In this document: positions 45,306 to 53,036 of the stretch, in pieces
Layout of the letters: the number at the start of each line of letters is the position of its first letter
How positions within the stretch are numbered: the stretch's first letter is position 1
Assembly (NCBI RefSeq): GCF_000313565.1
Contig: NZ_HE578929.1
Span: 131,275-195,274, forward strand
Length of the DNA stretch: 64,000 nucleotides
DNA from: Dielma fastidiosa
GTDB taxonomy: Bacteria; Bacillota_I; Bacilli_A; Erysipelotrichales; Erysipelotrichaceae
Direction: 5' to 3'
Notes under the pieces: generated by a model
Database searches by the model: none
What the model was told of the DNA's origin: nothing
What the model saw: the letters and a program-made list of their open reading frames with translations, nothing else
Made by a program: the position numbers and the translations under genes

Positions 45306-46610
45306 ATGAAAATCGGATTTATATCACTTGGATGCAGTAAGAATTTAGTCGATAGTGAAAGAATCATGGGGATGCTGAGACAGGGCGGTCACGAATTTGT
45401 TGCCGATCCTAAGGAAGCAGAAGCCATATTAATTAATACATGTGGATTTATCAATCCGGCAAAAGAGGAAGGCATTAATACAATTTTGGAAATGGCAGAG
45501 TATAAAAATGGTCATTGCAAGAAACTGATTGTGCTTGGCTGTTTGGCTCAGCGCTATAAGCAAGATTTAATCGATGAGATTCCTGAAATTGATCGGGTCG
45601 TATCAATTTCAGAATATCCGAAATTGAATGAGATTTTATCGGAAGTCTTGGAAATTGAGCCGCTGGTTTCCTATGGGAAAAGTGAGCGTTTGGTATCCAG
45701 CAAGCCTTGGACAGCTTATCTGAAGATTGCTGAAGGCTGCAGCAATAATTGTACCTATTGTGCTATTCCGCTGATTCGCGGCGGCAATGTCAGCTTTAAG
45801 ATGGAAGACATCGTGGCAGAAGCGAAACAGCTGGCAGCAAACGGAGTAAAAGAACTGGTGCTGATTGCACAGGATACAACTAAATATGGATTGGATCGTT
45901 ATGGCAAGTTAAGTCTTTTAACTTTGCTTCAGCAGCTTCATGAAATTGAAGGTTTTCATTGGATTCGCATTTTATATATGTATCCGGATGAAATTACCGA
46001 TGAATTGCTGGTTGGCATGACGAAGCTGCCTAAGGTTCTGCCTTATTTTGATATCCCGATGCAGCATGGCAATGATAAAATGCTAAAGCTGATGAATCGC
46101 CGGGGCAGTGTAGAAGATGCTTTAAAACTGGTAGAACGGATTCGTGAGCTTTTCCCAAGCCCAACATTAAGGACAACTAATATTGTCGGTTTTCCTCATG
46201 AAGGTGAAGCTGAATTTAACGATTTAATGGCATTTACTAAAGCAGTACGCTGGGATCGGATGGGGGCTTTTACCTATTCACCGGAAGAGGATACCGTTGC
46301 TTATGATATGGATGAAACAGTGGATGAGGAAATCAAAGAAGCCCGCCTTGCAGCACTGATGGAAACTCAAGAGGCAATCTCTTTGGCTAATAATCAGCAG
46401 CATATCGGTGAAGTGATGGAGGTACTTGTTGAAGCACAGGATGGCTTAGTGGGTAATTACCGCGGCCGAGGAAAAAACAGTGCACCGGATGAAATCGACG
46501 GCTGGGTCATTTTCAAAGCAGATCGCATGATTGAATTTGGCAGCTTTGTGCAGGTTAAAATCACAGAAGCCCGCGTCCATGATTTAATTGGTGAAGAAGT
46601 CTATGCTTAA
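45306..46610 (+). CDS. rimO: Ribosomal protein S12 methylthiotransferase RimO
   Basis: The 434-residue radical-SAM enzyme adds a methylthio group to an aspartate of ribosomal protein S12. It shows an N-terminal UPF0004 domain with the cluster cysteines in SLGCSKNLVDSE, NTCGFI and GCLAQRY. The radical-SAM CSNNCTYCAIPLIRG sits near residue 145. A C-terminal TRAM domain (about 370-434) closes it. The starting GCSKNLVD and the LIRGG stretch point to RimO rather than MiaB. The stop overlaps the next start by 8 bases. No terminator separates the adhesin from this gene, but a 107-base gap leaves room for a promoter. Confidence 0.95.
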   Translation: MKIGFISLGCSKNLVDSERIMGMLRQGGHEFVADPKEAEAILINTCGFINPAKEEGINTILEMAEYKNGHCKKLIVLGCLAQRYKQDLIDEIPEIDRVVSISEYPKLNEILSEVLEIEPLVSYGKSERLVSSKPWTAYLKIAEGCSNNCTYCAIPLIRGGNVSFKMEDIVAEAKQLAANGVKELVLIAQDTTKYGLDRYGKLSLLTLLQQLHEIEGFHWIRILYMYPDEITDELLVGMTKLPKVLPYFDIPMQHGNDKMLKLMNRRGSVEDALKLVERIRELFPSPTLRTTNIVGFPHEGEAEFNDLMAFTKAVRWDRMGAFTYSPEEDTVAYDMDETVDEEIKEARLAALMETQEAISLANNQQHIGEVMEVLVEAQDGLVGNYRGRGKNSAPDEIDGWVIFKADRMIEFGSFVQVKITEARVHDLIGEEVYA

Positions 46611-47079
46611 AGGCTTTGAACCGATTTACAGCGATCATTCTAAAACATTGATACTAGGTTCTATGCCATCGGTGGTATCATTAGAGAAGCAGGAATACTA
46701 TGGCTTTCATCTGAATCGTTTCTGGAAAATAATGAGTGTATACAGCGGCCGCCAGTTTCCTGATTATGATGCCAAAAAGCAAATGATTCTTGATTATGAT
46801 TTTGCTTTGTGGGATGTCATTCAAGGCTGTGAACGTGAGGGAAGTCTTGACAGCAAGATTAAAAATCCGATCTGCAGTGATATTTTAGGCCTTTTGGAAA
46901 AAGCGCCGGCCATTTGCAGAATCATCTGTAATGGAAAAAAAGCCGCCGAGCTTTTTGACCGCCATTTTAAAGCTCAGGTTGACTGTGAAATCATCTATCT
47001 GCCGTCAACCAGCAATGCGAACCGCACAATCAAAGAGCATGAGCTGTTTGAGGTTTGGTTAAAGGCTTTGAACACTTAA
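46603..47079 (+). CDS. DNA-deoxyinosine/uracil-DNA glycosylase family protein
   Basis: I chose the ATG at 46603, which overlaps the rimO stop; GAAGAAG precedes it. The 158 residues match the small DNA-deoxyinosine glycosylases of the uracil-DNA glycosylase superfamily. LILGSMPSVVSLEKQEYYGFHLNRFW holds the catalytic loop (GSMPS), described here only in part, then FALWDVIQGCEREGSLDSKI, and a late LPSTSNAN matching motif 2. It removes deaminated bases from DNA in base-excision repair. Overlap with rimO suggests translational coupling. A superfamily member of different substrate preference is possible. Confidence 0.87.
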   Translation: MLKGFEPIYSDHSKTLILGSMPSVVSLEKQEYYGFHLNRFWKIMSVYSGRQFPDYDAKKQMILDYDFALWDVIQGCEREGSLDSKIKNPICSDILGLLEKAPAICRIICNGKKAAELFDRHFKAQVDCEIIYLPSTSNANRTIKEHELFEVWLKALNT

Positions 47080-47096
47080 CAATTGAAGGTGATAAA

Positions 47097-48188
47097 ATGA
47101 AAAAAGCTTTACTGCTGCTGCTGGCCGCTTTACTGAGCGGCTGCAGCAGTGAAAATAATCTGATTCAGATCTTTGCGATGGATCAGACAGCGCCAGTGAT
47201 TACTTTTGTCGAAAAGCCCTATCTGGTTGAAGGACAGTATGACTTGAATAAGCTCGCTATTGTGACTGATATCAGTAACTTTACGGTGGAAACCATGGCT
47301 GAATCAGCCGACGAAAATCATATCGAGGTTTGTGTTGAAGCAGAAGATGAATATCAAAACAGCAGTACGCTGTGCAAGACCTATGCGTTGATAAGGGATG
47401 ATGAATTTATGATGTATGATCTGCAGAATAATACCCCGGATGAGCTTGTGGAGCAATATCTGGATCATCATGATCTGGATAGCGATAGTATTGGCTTTTT
47501 CTATCAGAATACGGTAAGCGGTGCGGCCTATCTATATAACGGCAGTGAATTGTTCACTGGCGCAAGTACGATAAAAGTACCGCTGGCTATGCTTTACACC
47601 GATATGATTCATGCGGACAAGCTCAGCTATACGACAGTGCTGCAGTTTATTGAAGAGGATATAGAAGCCGGCGGCGGTCGAACTGCCCTTGACAACGCGG
47701 TTAATTCAGCACTCAGCGTTGACTATCTGCTTCAGCAAAGTATCATGAATTCAGATAATACAGCGACCAATATTCTGCTTAGAAATTACAATCGGTTTAC
47801 TAAAGATTTATTCCGCATGGACTATGCCGCTTTTTATCCTAAACGATATCCTGCTGCTTTTTATTCAGAGAATTTGATTACTGCAGAATTAATGCTGAAT
47901 GTTATACGTTCGCTTTATCAAAACGCAGAAGATTATGCAAAAATCATTCGGGATATGAAAGAGGCAGAACCCGATGCCTATTTTAAACAGCTGATTGATG
48001 ATATTGAAATTGCTCATAAATATGGTTTGTATGGTAATGTCGAACATGATATGGGAATCTTGTATACAGAGGAACCCATTTTATTGGGCGTGTTTACTAA
48101 AGATATCATAAATTCTAAACAAGTAATTGCTGAATTGGCAAGAATGATGGAACTCTATGCCGCTGTTCATTATGGAGAAAATGTTTAA
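47097..48188 (+). CDS. Beta-lactamase-fold serine hydrolase lipoprotein
   Basis: The ATG at 47097 has AAGGTGAT upstream; the in-frame GTG at 47055 lies inside the glycosylase gene. The 363 residues begin with a lipoprotein signal (LLSGC). An immunoglobulin-like stretch (about 30-105, TAPVITFVEKPYL) is followed by a class A beta-lactamase/PBP4-like domain. That domain has SxxK in GASTIKVPLA, SDN in MNSDNTATN, and a third-box candidate in HKYGLYG. The Lys-Thr-Gly triad is thus altered to KYG, and the omega-loop Glu is not obvious. It may be a peptidoglycan-acting esterase or peptidase rather than a resistance enzyme. Confidence 0.8.
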   Translation: MKKALLLLLAALLSGCSSENNLIQIFAMDQTAPVITFVEKPYLVEGQYDLNKLAIVTDISNFTVETMAESADENHIEVCVEAEDEYQNSSTLCKTYALIRDDEFMMYDLQNNTPDELVEQYLDHHDLDSDSIGFFYQNTVSGAAYLYNGSELFTGASTIKVPLAMLYTDMIHADKLSYTTVLQFIEEDIEAGGGRTALDNAVNSALSVDYLLQQSIMNSDNTATNILLRNYNRFTKDLFRMDYAAFYPKRYPAAFYSENLITAELMLNVIRSLYQNAEDYAKIIRDMKEAEPDAYFKQLIDDIEIAHKYGLYGNVEHDMGILYTEEPILLGVFTKDIINSKQVIAELARMMELYAAVHYGENV

Positions 48189-48212
48189 TTGGTAATTTTA
48201 TATGGATAAGAA

Positions 48213-48340
48213 AAGCGCCTGAACAACGGGCGCTTACTTCATACATTGTTACAGAGCATATACATTTAAGCATTTGTCATACACCAAATTTACACCATAT
48301 TATTTAATGATATATTAAAAGCGCCCATAATCAGGCGCTT
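48213..48340. other. Pair of matching GCGCC hairpins flanking an AT-rich spacer
   Basis: AAGCGCC/GGCGCTT stems occur at 48213-48235 and 48319-48340. The second, read on the minus strand, is followed by TTTTAA and can terminate the tRNA-Ser transcript. The first has no good T-run on the plus strand. The spacer between them has no gene. Confidence 0.5.
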
Positions 48341-48350
48341 ATCTTTTATC

Positions 48351-48438
48351 TGGCGGAGAGCACGAGATTCGAACTCGCGGTAGCTTGCACTACGCCACCT
48401 TTCCAAGATGGTGCCTTAAACCGCTCGGCCAACTCTCC
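48351..48438 (-). tRNA. tRNA-Ser (GGA)
   Basis: Read on the minus strand, acceptor bases GGAGAGT pair with GCTCTCC, followed by discriminator G and an encoded CCA. The anticodon arm CCATC-TTGGAAA-GGTGG gives anticodon GGA. A variable arm of class II length and the T-arm GTTCGAATC are present. The total of 88 bases includes CCA. Confidence 0.92.
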
Positions 48439-48445
48439 GCTCTCT

Positions 48446-48473
48446 ATTTTATCTGATTTTTGATTTTTGTCAA
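48446..48473 (-). promoter_or_regulatory. Promoter of the tRNA-Ser gene
   Basis: On the minus strand a consensus TTGACA (48473-48468) and TAAAAT (48451-48446) are 16 bases apart, with the tRNA 5' end 8 bases after the -10 box. Confidence 0.75.
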
Positions 48474-48524
48474 TAAACTTCGAAAATTTGCTAGTGAAAA
48501 TCACAATGAATGGAAAGCTGCAGC

Positions 48525-49547
48525 TTACAGGTTAATGACATAAATACATTGTTCTTCGTTAAATCTTATTAATTTCTGCTTTAATTCACCGTTTAGCTTT
48601 TCTGCCAATTTGCGTGAAGCAATGTTCTTGCTTTGTGTTTCAATAAGAATATGTGTCAGTTTTAATTGAGTACGGCAATATTCGAGTACAGCCTGCAGAC
48701 ATTCAAAAGCATAGCCCTGACTCCAATATTCTTTTAAAAAAATATAAGAAATCTCTTTATCTATCATATTATGGTGAGGTGTAATTTCAATTAAACCTAT
48801 TAAAGTGCCGTCATTTAGTTTTACCGTAAGATGAATTCCTTGAGTGTCAGCAATAATAGCTCGTATGTTTTGCTGCGCCTGATTATCACTGAGACTGCCG
48901 CCCAAAAAAGTTCTAAGCAGTGAATCCGTGTAAAACGGCATCAAATTTTCAAAATCAGCAGGCATGGCATGAGCGAGTCGACATCGCTGAGTGGTTAAGA
49001 ATGTAGTTTTTTCTTTAAGAAGAATCTGCGCTGTTGTCTTGCGCGGTCTTGGTGCTGGTGTTTCTGCTGGTTTGCCGATTGCAATGGCGGATATCAGTCT
49101 TAAATCCGGATAACCGACAGCCTGAGCTATTTTAGCTTCTGTATATACCGTATCTCTGATCCAAAGCGAACCTAAACCAAGATGGACAGCCTCAAGACAA
49201 ATATGCTCGATCATAGCGCCGATTGATACTAAATCGCTGGTCTGCCATGCTTCATCAACTTCCTGAAAAATCAAAAATAAAAGCGGGGCATTTTTTATAA
49301 CTGCAGCTGAAGCAGCGGCGCTGTTCGCACAATCATTAAATGATGGCTTATAGCAGGTTAGCATGATATCCGCGATTTGATTTTTAGTTTCTCCCTTAAG
49401 CACCATGATTTTCCATGGCTGCCGATTTTTCGCTGACTGACAAAGCCTGCCGCACTCAATCAGCCGGCCGATAGTTTCAGCATCAATATCATCAGATAAA
49501 TAGCGGCGGATGCTGCGCCTATTTCGTATTATATTTTCTAAATCCAT
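48525..49547 (-). CDS. Nitroreductase-GNAT acetyltransferase fusion
   Basis: The 340 residues join two enzymes. Residues about 1-170 are an FMN nitroreductase: RRSIRRYLSDD at the start, CQSAKNRQPWKIMV, IGAMIEHICLEAVHLGLGSLW, and the end AIAIGKPAE. Residues about 185-335 are a RimJ/RimL-type GNAT acetyltransferase: TTQRCRLAHAMPADFENL, IGLIEITPHH, SQGYAFECLQAVLEYC as the acetyl-CoA loop, and ETQSKNIASRKLAEKL. One unbroken frame connects them through a short Pro/Arg/Lys linker. Such a pairing could reduce and then acetylate a substrate, for example in detoxification, but this is inference. AGGAGG precedes the ATG. The gap 49548-49735 has no supported gene. Confidence 0.85.
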   Translation of the reverse strand: MDLENIIRNRRSIRRYLSDDIDAETIGRLIECGRLCQSAKNRQPWKIMVLKGETKNQIADIMLTCYKPSFNDCANSAAASAAVIKNAPLLFLIFQEVDEAWQTSDLVSIGAMIEHICLEAVHLGLGSLWIRDTVYTEAKIAQAVGYPDLRLISAIAIGKPAETPAPRPRKTTAQILLKEKTTFLTTQRCRLAHAMPADFENLMPFYTDSLLRTFLGGSLSDNQAQQNIRAIIADTQGIHLTVKLNDGTLIGLIEITPHHNMIDKEISYIFLKEYWSQGYAFECLQAVLEYCRTQLKLTHILIETQSKNIASRKLAEKLNGELKQKLIRFNEEQCIYVINL

Positions 49548-49735
49548 AATTAGTCCTCCTATACTTACATTTTAACTGATTTATAGGAATACTGCTTGTC
49601 TATTTCTGCTCAATGTAAAATGAAGCTAGGCTTATCTGACCAGCAGTTTCCATTTGTCTGAATAAGAATGATCGGGACTTCAAAAATGTTGATACAGATA
49701 AAGAAGAAAATTAAATCTTTTTTTATAAAATGTTG

Positions 49736-49764
49736 TTGACAAATATTATTATTTATCGTATCAT
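49736..49764 (+). promoter_or_regulatory. Promoter of the tRNA-Lys gene
   Basis: A consensus TTGACA (49736-49741) and TATCAT (49759-49764) are 17 bases apart. The tRNA begins 14 bases after the -10 box. Confidence 0.8.
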
Positions 49765-49777
49765 AATCAAGCAAGAT

Positions 49778-49853
49778 GACTTGTTAGCTCAGCTGGCAGA
49801 GCAACTGACTCTTAATCAGTGGGTCCAGGGTTCGATTCCCTGACAGGTCACCA
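49778..49853 (+). tRNA. tRNA-Lys (CTT)
   Basis: Acceptor GACTTGT pairs with ACAGGTC (one G-T), and CCA is encoded. The D-arm is GCTC..GAGC. The anticodon stem-loop ACTGA-CTCTTAA-TCAGT gives CTT, and the T-arm contains GGTTCGATTCC. It is 76 bases long and has its own promoter and terminator. Confidence 0.93.
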
Positions 49854-49864
49854 TTTAAATAAAT

Positions 49865-49907
49865 ATCGGGATATCATCTGGGAACAGAGAATATATCCCG
49901 ATTTTTT
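49865..49907 (+). terminator. Terminator of the tRNA-Lys gene
   Basis: ATCGGGATAT (49865-49874) pairs with ATATCCCGAT (49893-49902), followed by six T residues. Confidence 0.88.
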
Positions 49908-49975
49908 ATATATTTGATGAGATTTATGTGTACTTATAGTATAATGATAAACAGCAGAAAAAGGAGGTGGTAGGC

Positions 49976-50791
49976 ATGCGTAAGTCAATTTTAGAATTTC
50001 CATCTGATTATACGGTTGTCGATATTGAAACAACAGGCTTAAATGCGGCCAATGATGCGATTATAGAAATCGCGGCAATTAAGGTAAAAAATCATGAGAT
50101 AGTTAATACTTTCAGTGAATTGATCAATCCGCTGCGGCCTATTTCAAGATTTATTACCAACTTAACAGGTATTGATGATGAAATGGTAGAAATGTGTGAA
50201 TCAATCGAAATGATACTGCCGCAGTTTTTGGATTTTGTGGAGGATGATAAAATCTTAGGTCATAATATTAATTTTGATTTATCCTTTCTCAGAAAAAAAT
50301 GCAGTGAATTCGGTATTATTGAATTGAATAATACAAGTGTTGATACATTGAAATTAAGCCGGCATCTGCTGCCGCAGCTGCCTCATCACCGACTTCAGGA
50401 TCTGGTTCAATATTTCCGTGTCACTTCAAACGGTGCCCATCGAGCGCTGGCTGATTGTATGTCAACGAAAGGTGTTTATGATGAGCTTCGCAAGCTGAAT
50501 GAATTGAAAGAAAAGAAGCGTTTGCTGCAGAGCTGTAAGAATTTTGAAACACTTGCCAATTGTCATATTGTAATTGCCGGTCCCCTAAGCGCGATTGACA
50601 GTAAAAATTTAGTGCTTCAGCTTTCAGCGGTTAATGCTGTACTTGATGAGAAAATGAGCACGGATACAGATATCCTTGTATTGGGTGGTATGGAGAAGCC
50701 TTATCAGCGATCCATGGAACTCAGCGATCATCCTTTTATTATATTATCGGAACATGAACTACTTCAGCGTTTTAAGGTTAAGGTGCAGTAA
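49976..50791 (+). CDS. DnaQ-like 3'-5' exonuclease with a C-terminal BRCT-like region
   Basis: I chose the ATG at 49976, with GGAGG 8 bases upstream. The 271 residues begin with a DEDDh exonuclease: VVDIETTG supplies the first D and E, HNINFDLSFL the second D, and HRALADC the H and last D. The core is about 170 residues, like Pol III epsilon/PolC exonuclease domains. Residues about 190-265 (CHIVIAGPLSAIDSKNLVLQL) resemble a BRCT domain. Such proteins proofread or process DNA or RNA ends. Its stop codon sits in the loop of a terminator. Confidence 0.83.
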   Translation: MRKSILEFPSDYTVVDIETTGLNAANDAIIEIAAIKVKNHEIVNTFSELINPLRPISRFITNLTGIDDEMVEMCESIEMILPQFLDFVEDDKILGHNINFDLSFLRKKCSEFGIIELNNTSVDTLKLSRHLLPQLPHHRLQDLVQYFRVTSNGAHRALADCMSTKGVYDELRKLNELKEKKRLLQSCKNFETLANCHIVIAGPLSAIDSKNLVLQLSAVNAVLDEKMSTDTDILVLGGMEKPYQRSMELSDHPFIILSEHELLQRFKVKVQ

Positions 50792-50808
50792 GCTGCATCT
50801 TTTTTTTA
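50781..50808 (+). terminator. Terminator with the exonuclease stop codon in its loop
   Basis: AGGTGCAG (50781-50788) pairs with CTGCATCT (50793-50800), and T residues follow. The 4-base loop TAAG contains the TAA stop codon (50789-50791). Confidence 0.82.
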
Positions 50809-50855
50809 ATCACTTTAATTTGTTTAGCGTATATAGAAGTAGAGGAGGTGAATCG

Positions 50856-51029
50856 ATGATCCCTTTAAATGAAAAAGAAATGAAGCAGTTGAAGGGAGGT
50901 CTCGTCACTGCTACGGCTTTGCTTGGTTATGTCGCGGTAGCTGCCGGTGTTGCTGCAATAATTAAAATTATCACATCATCACGGGGTAAAATATCCATCC
51001 CAGGCATCAACATTCAATGGGGTGATTAG
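50856..51029 (+). CDS. Candidate double-glycine-leader peptide (bacteriocin- or pheromone-like)
   Basis: This 57-residue ORF has a very strong AGAGGAGGTG ribosome binding site 5 bases before its ATG. The first 15 residues, MIPLNEKEMKQLKGG, fit the double-glycine leader pattern at every anchor: Leu at -12, Glu at -8, Met at -7, Leu at -4 and Gly-Gly at -2/-1. Such leaders are cut by C39-peptidase ABC exporters. The predicted 42-residue mature part has an Ala/Gly/Val-rich hydrophobic helix of about 20 residues and a polar, Gly-containing tail (RGKISIPGINIQWGD), as in membrane-active class II bacteriocins. No C39 exporter, immunity gene or histidine kinase lies nearby. It is preceded by a terminator and followed without one by the SPOR-like gene and radC. 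A plain small membrane peptide is the alternative. Confidence 0.6.
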   Translation: MIPLNEKEMKQLKGGLVTATALLGYVAVAAGVAAIIKIITSSRGKISIPGINIQWGD

Positions 51030-51074
51030 GTCTACCTGATTTTGTAATTTCATATGCTTTATTGAGGTGAAGCT

Positions 51075-51488
51075 ATGAATAAAAAACGCTCAGTTATTTT
51101 TTTCGCCCTGTTGCTAAGCTGTCTGTTTTCCGCAATTTATGTGATAGGCTTTATGATGATTACTCCCCAAAGTACCATTACCCGGCTGTCGATGAATCAA
51201 ATCGGTATTTATCAGAATCAGGACAATGCCAATAAAGTCATGGAATCACTGACGGCGATGAATCTTAAACCATACAGCTATCAGCAGGATTCACTAACCA
51301 TTGTTGTTTGTTCATTGTCAGAAGATGGTGTAAAGACTAAAGCGGATCAGACAATTTTGGCCGGTGCCGGTTACGCATACATATACAAAGAGATTGAATC
51401 AAAGGACAGTGCCTTCAAAGAAGCAGTAAAAAATCAGGATTTTGAAAAAGTTATGGAGTTGATGCAAAATCAAGGTAAAGGAAATTAA
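51075..51488 (+). CDS. Membrane-anchored SPOR-like protein
   Basis: The 137 residues have one N-terminal membrane segment (about 8-28). An outside domain (about 40-110) has the pattern IGIYQNQDNANKVMESL, NLKPYSYQQD, LTIVVCSLS and AGYAYIYKE, resembling SPOR peptidoglycan-binding domains, which are found in cell division and spore engulfment proteins. The call is moderate because SPOR domains diverge strongly. GAGGTGA precedes the ATG. It sits between the candidate peptide and radC, ahead of the mre-min cluster, which suits a role in envelope growth. Its stop TAA overlaps an ATG that is out of frame with radC. Confidence 0.6.
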   Translation: MNKKRSVIFFALLLSCLFSAIYVIGFMMITPQSTITRLSMNQIGIYQNQDNANKVMESLTAMNLKPYSYQQDSLTIVVCSLSEDGVKTKADQTILAGAGYAYIYKEIESKDSAFKEAVKNQDFEKVMELMQNQGKGN

Positions 51489-51513
51489 TGAGCGGGAGCG
51501 GCCCCGGGAGAAG

Positions 51514-52155
51514 GTGCTTCGCTATGGTATTGAACAGTGCAGCAATCGGGATTTACTAGCCATCATTCTGCGCAGCGGTGTCAAGGGGCAGTCAGTTTTA
51601 GAACTCGCTGATCAAGTATTGTCGATGCAGCAAAATCTGGCAATGCTTACGCAATTGACTTACGAAGAGCTGATTCAGATCCGCGGTATTAAAAAAGCGA
51701 AAGCGATTGGCCTTTTGGCATGCTTTGAATTATCTAAAAGAATCTCCTGCGAATCTGTCGCACCTACATTTAGGATTGACAATCCTGCCTGTCTTACCGA
51801 CTGGCTGAATAAAAAGATCGGTTTCATGGATCAGGAGCATTTCATCGTGGTTTTTCTGGGTACTAAAAATCAGATTCTCAAGGATAAGACAATTTTTATC
51901 GGCTCGCTTGACCGTACAATCGTCCATCCCCGGGAAATCTATAAAGAAGCGGTTAAATTGAATGCCAGTAAAATCATTTGCGTACATAATCATCCCAGCG
52001 GCGATGTAACGCCAAGCCCCAATGATATTACGGCTACGCAGGCAATCAGCGAGGCAGGGAGGACGGTCGGTATCCCATTGCTTGATCATTTGATTGTTGG
52101 CAACAATGCTTATTTAAGCTTTAGGGAACAAGGTTTGCTGCCGCAAATTGAATAA
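51514..52155 (+). CDS. radC: DNA repair protein RadC (JAB/MPN domain)
   Basis: The coordinates use the first canonical start, a GTG, giving 213 residues. RadC homology, however, continues upstream in frame (INERERPREK, from about 51484), back to a stop at 51460-51462, and this stretch has no ATG, GTG, TTG or CTG. ATT at 51484 or ATC at 51469 may be the real start. The protein has a helix-hairpin-helix (IRGIKKAKAIG, about 50-60) and the JAB metal motif HNHPSGDVTPSPND near residue 155. The E in the N-terminal part of that domain is present. The family is not firmly tied to repair. It is followed by mreC, as in Bacillus but without mreB. Confidence 0.9.
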   Translation: MLRYGIEQCSNRDLLAIILRSGVKGQSVLELADQVLSMQQNLAMLTQLTYEELIQIRGIKKAKAIGLLACFELSKRISCESVAPTFRIDNPACLTDWLNKKIGFMDQEHFIVVFLGTKNQILKDKTIFIGSLDRTIVHPREIYKEAVKLNASKIICVHNHPSGDVTPSPNDITATQAISEAGRTVGIPLLDHLIVGNNAYLSFREQGLLPQIE

Positions 52156-52170
52156 AATCATAAAATGATA

Positions 52171-52197
52171 TTGAAAACAGAACCTCTGTGTTATAAT
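52171..52197 (+). promoter_or_regulatory. Extended -10 promoter of the mreC operon
   Basis: TGTTATAAT (52189-52197) is an extended -10 box, and TTGAAA (52171-52176) is a -35 candidate with a short 15-base spacer. It lies just before mreC. Confidence 0.6.
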
Positions 52198-52213
52198 AAT
52201 CAAAGGTGATGTT

Positions 52214-53035
52214 ATGTCTAGATTTACAAGATTTCAAAAAATCATGCTGGCCCTGATTACCGTGTGTCTGGCATTTGCGATAGCTACTAGCGGCAGGTCT
52301 AATATTGTATTAGATCTTGTATATGATCCTTTAATCATGCTTAAATACAGTTTGATTGATGCACCGATTGAAACCATCAGCAACTGGTATAAGGATTTTA
52401 ACTCCTTATGGAGCGTCAAAGAAGAAAATGATCGGCTGCGCTATGAATTATCAATGCAGGAACAGTATTCAGCCATGCTTGATGAAAAAACGCGGGCATT
52501 GAATGAGCTGGAAACACAGCTTAACGTTTATCAGAACTTTGAAAAAGTTTATGCGAATGTCATCAACCGCAATCCAGAAACATGGAATAATGTTATTACT
52601 GTTGATGTGGGAGCCACGGACGGCATTCTTAAAGATATGGCTGTGATCAGCGGCAATGGCTTGATCGGCAAGGTTATCGATGTTGGTCAATTGACCAGCA
52701 AGGTGCGTTTGCTGACTTCGCAGGATCAATTAAGTAAAGTATCAGTTAAAATAAGCATTGACGAAAACAAAGCGGTTGAAGCCATCTTAGAAGAATATAA
52801 CCTTGAGAAGAATTCCTATGTTGTCAGATTGTTCAGTGAAACTGATGAAATCGGTGTCGATATGGATGTAGTTACTTCCGGCAGCGGCGGTGTTTTTCCT
52901 AAGGGAGTATTGGTCGGCAAGGTCAATGAAATCGTAGAGCTTCAAAATGAGATTGGTAAAATTGTTTATGTGACACCAGCTGTTGACTTCAACGCGTTCA
53001 ATTATGTAGCGGTTATCAATAAGGCAGGTGACTGA
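52214..53035 (+). CDS. mreC: Rod-shape protein MreC
   Basis: The 273 residues have a short cytoplasmic start and one membrane helix (about 10-28). A coiled coil follows (about 70-110, rich in Glu, Leu and Gln), then the MreC beta-barrel domains: NVITVDVGATDGILKDMAVIS, GLIGKV and a late SGSGGVFPKGVLVGKV. MreC links the elongation machinery in the membrane to peptidoglycan synthesis outside. The usual partner MreB is not encoded at this locus. AAAGGTGATG precedes the ATG. MreD starts 1 base after the stop. Confidence 0.93.
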   Translation: MSRFTRFQKIMLALITVCLAFAIATSGRSNIVLDLVYDPLIMLKYSLIDAPIETISNWYKDFNSLWSVKEENDRLRYELSMQEQYSAMLDEKTRALNELETQLNVYQNFEKVYANVINRNPETWNNVITVDVGATDGILKDMAVISGNGLIGKVIDVGQLTSKVRLLTSQDQLSKVSVKISIDENKAVEAILEEYNLEKNSYVVRLFSETDEIGVDMDVVTSGSGGVFPKGVLVGKVNEIVELQNEIGKIVYVTPAVDFNAFNYVAVINKAGD

Positions 53036-53036
53036 G

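Noticed and set aside
47097-48188. Beta-lactamase resistance gene
   Set aside because: The fold fits, but the third box is KYG rather than KTG and the omega-loop Glu is not evident. A wall-related hydrolase is the safer call.
48351-49853. Genomic island between the two tRNA genes
   Set aside because: The interval holds one ordinary enzyme fusion. There is no integrase, no direct repeat of a tRNA 3' end and no change in base composition that I could see.
50676-50855. The longer frame extending the peptide gene upstream to a start at 50676
   Set aside because: That part lies inside the exonuclease gene in another frame and has no ribosome binding site. The strong AGAGGAGGTG before 50856 and the leader pattern fix the start there.
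51488-51513. ATG at 51488 overlapping the SPOR-like stop as the radC start with a later frameshift
   Set aside because: The ATG frame shows no RadC similarity, whereas the radC frame is similar to RadC on both sides of this ATG. No frameshift is needed to explain the homology.
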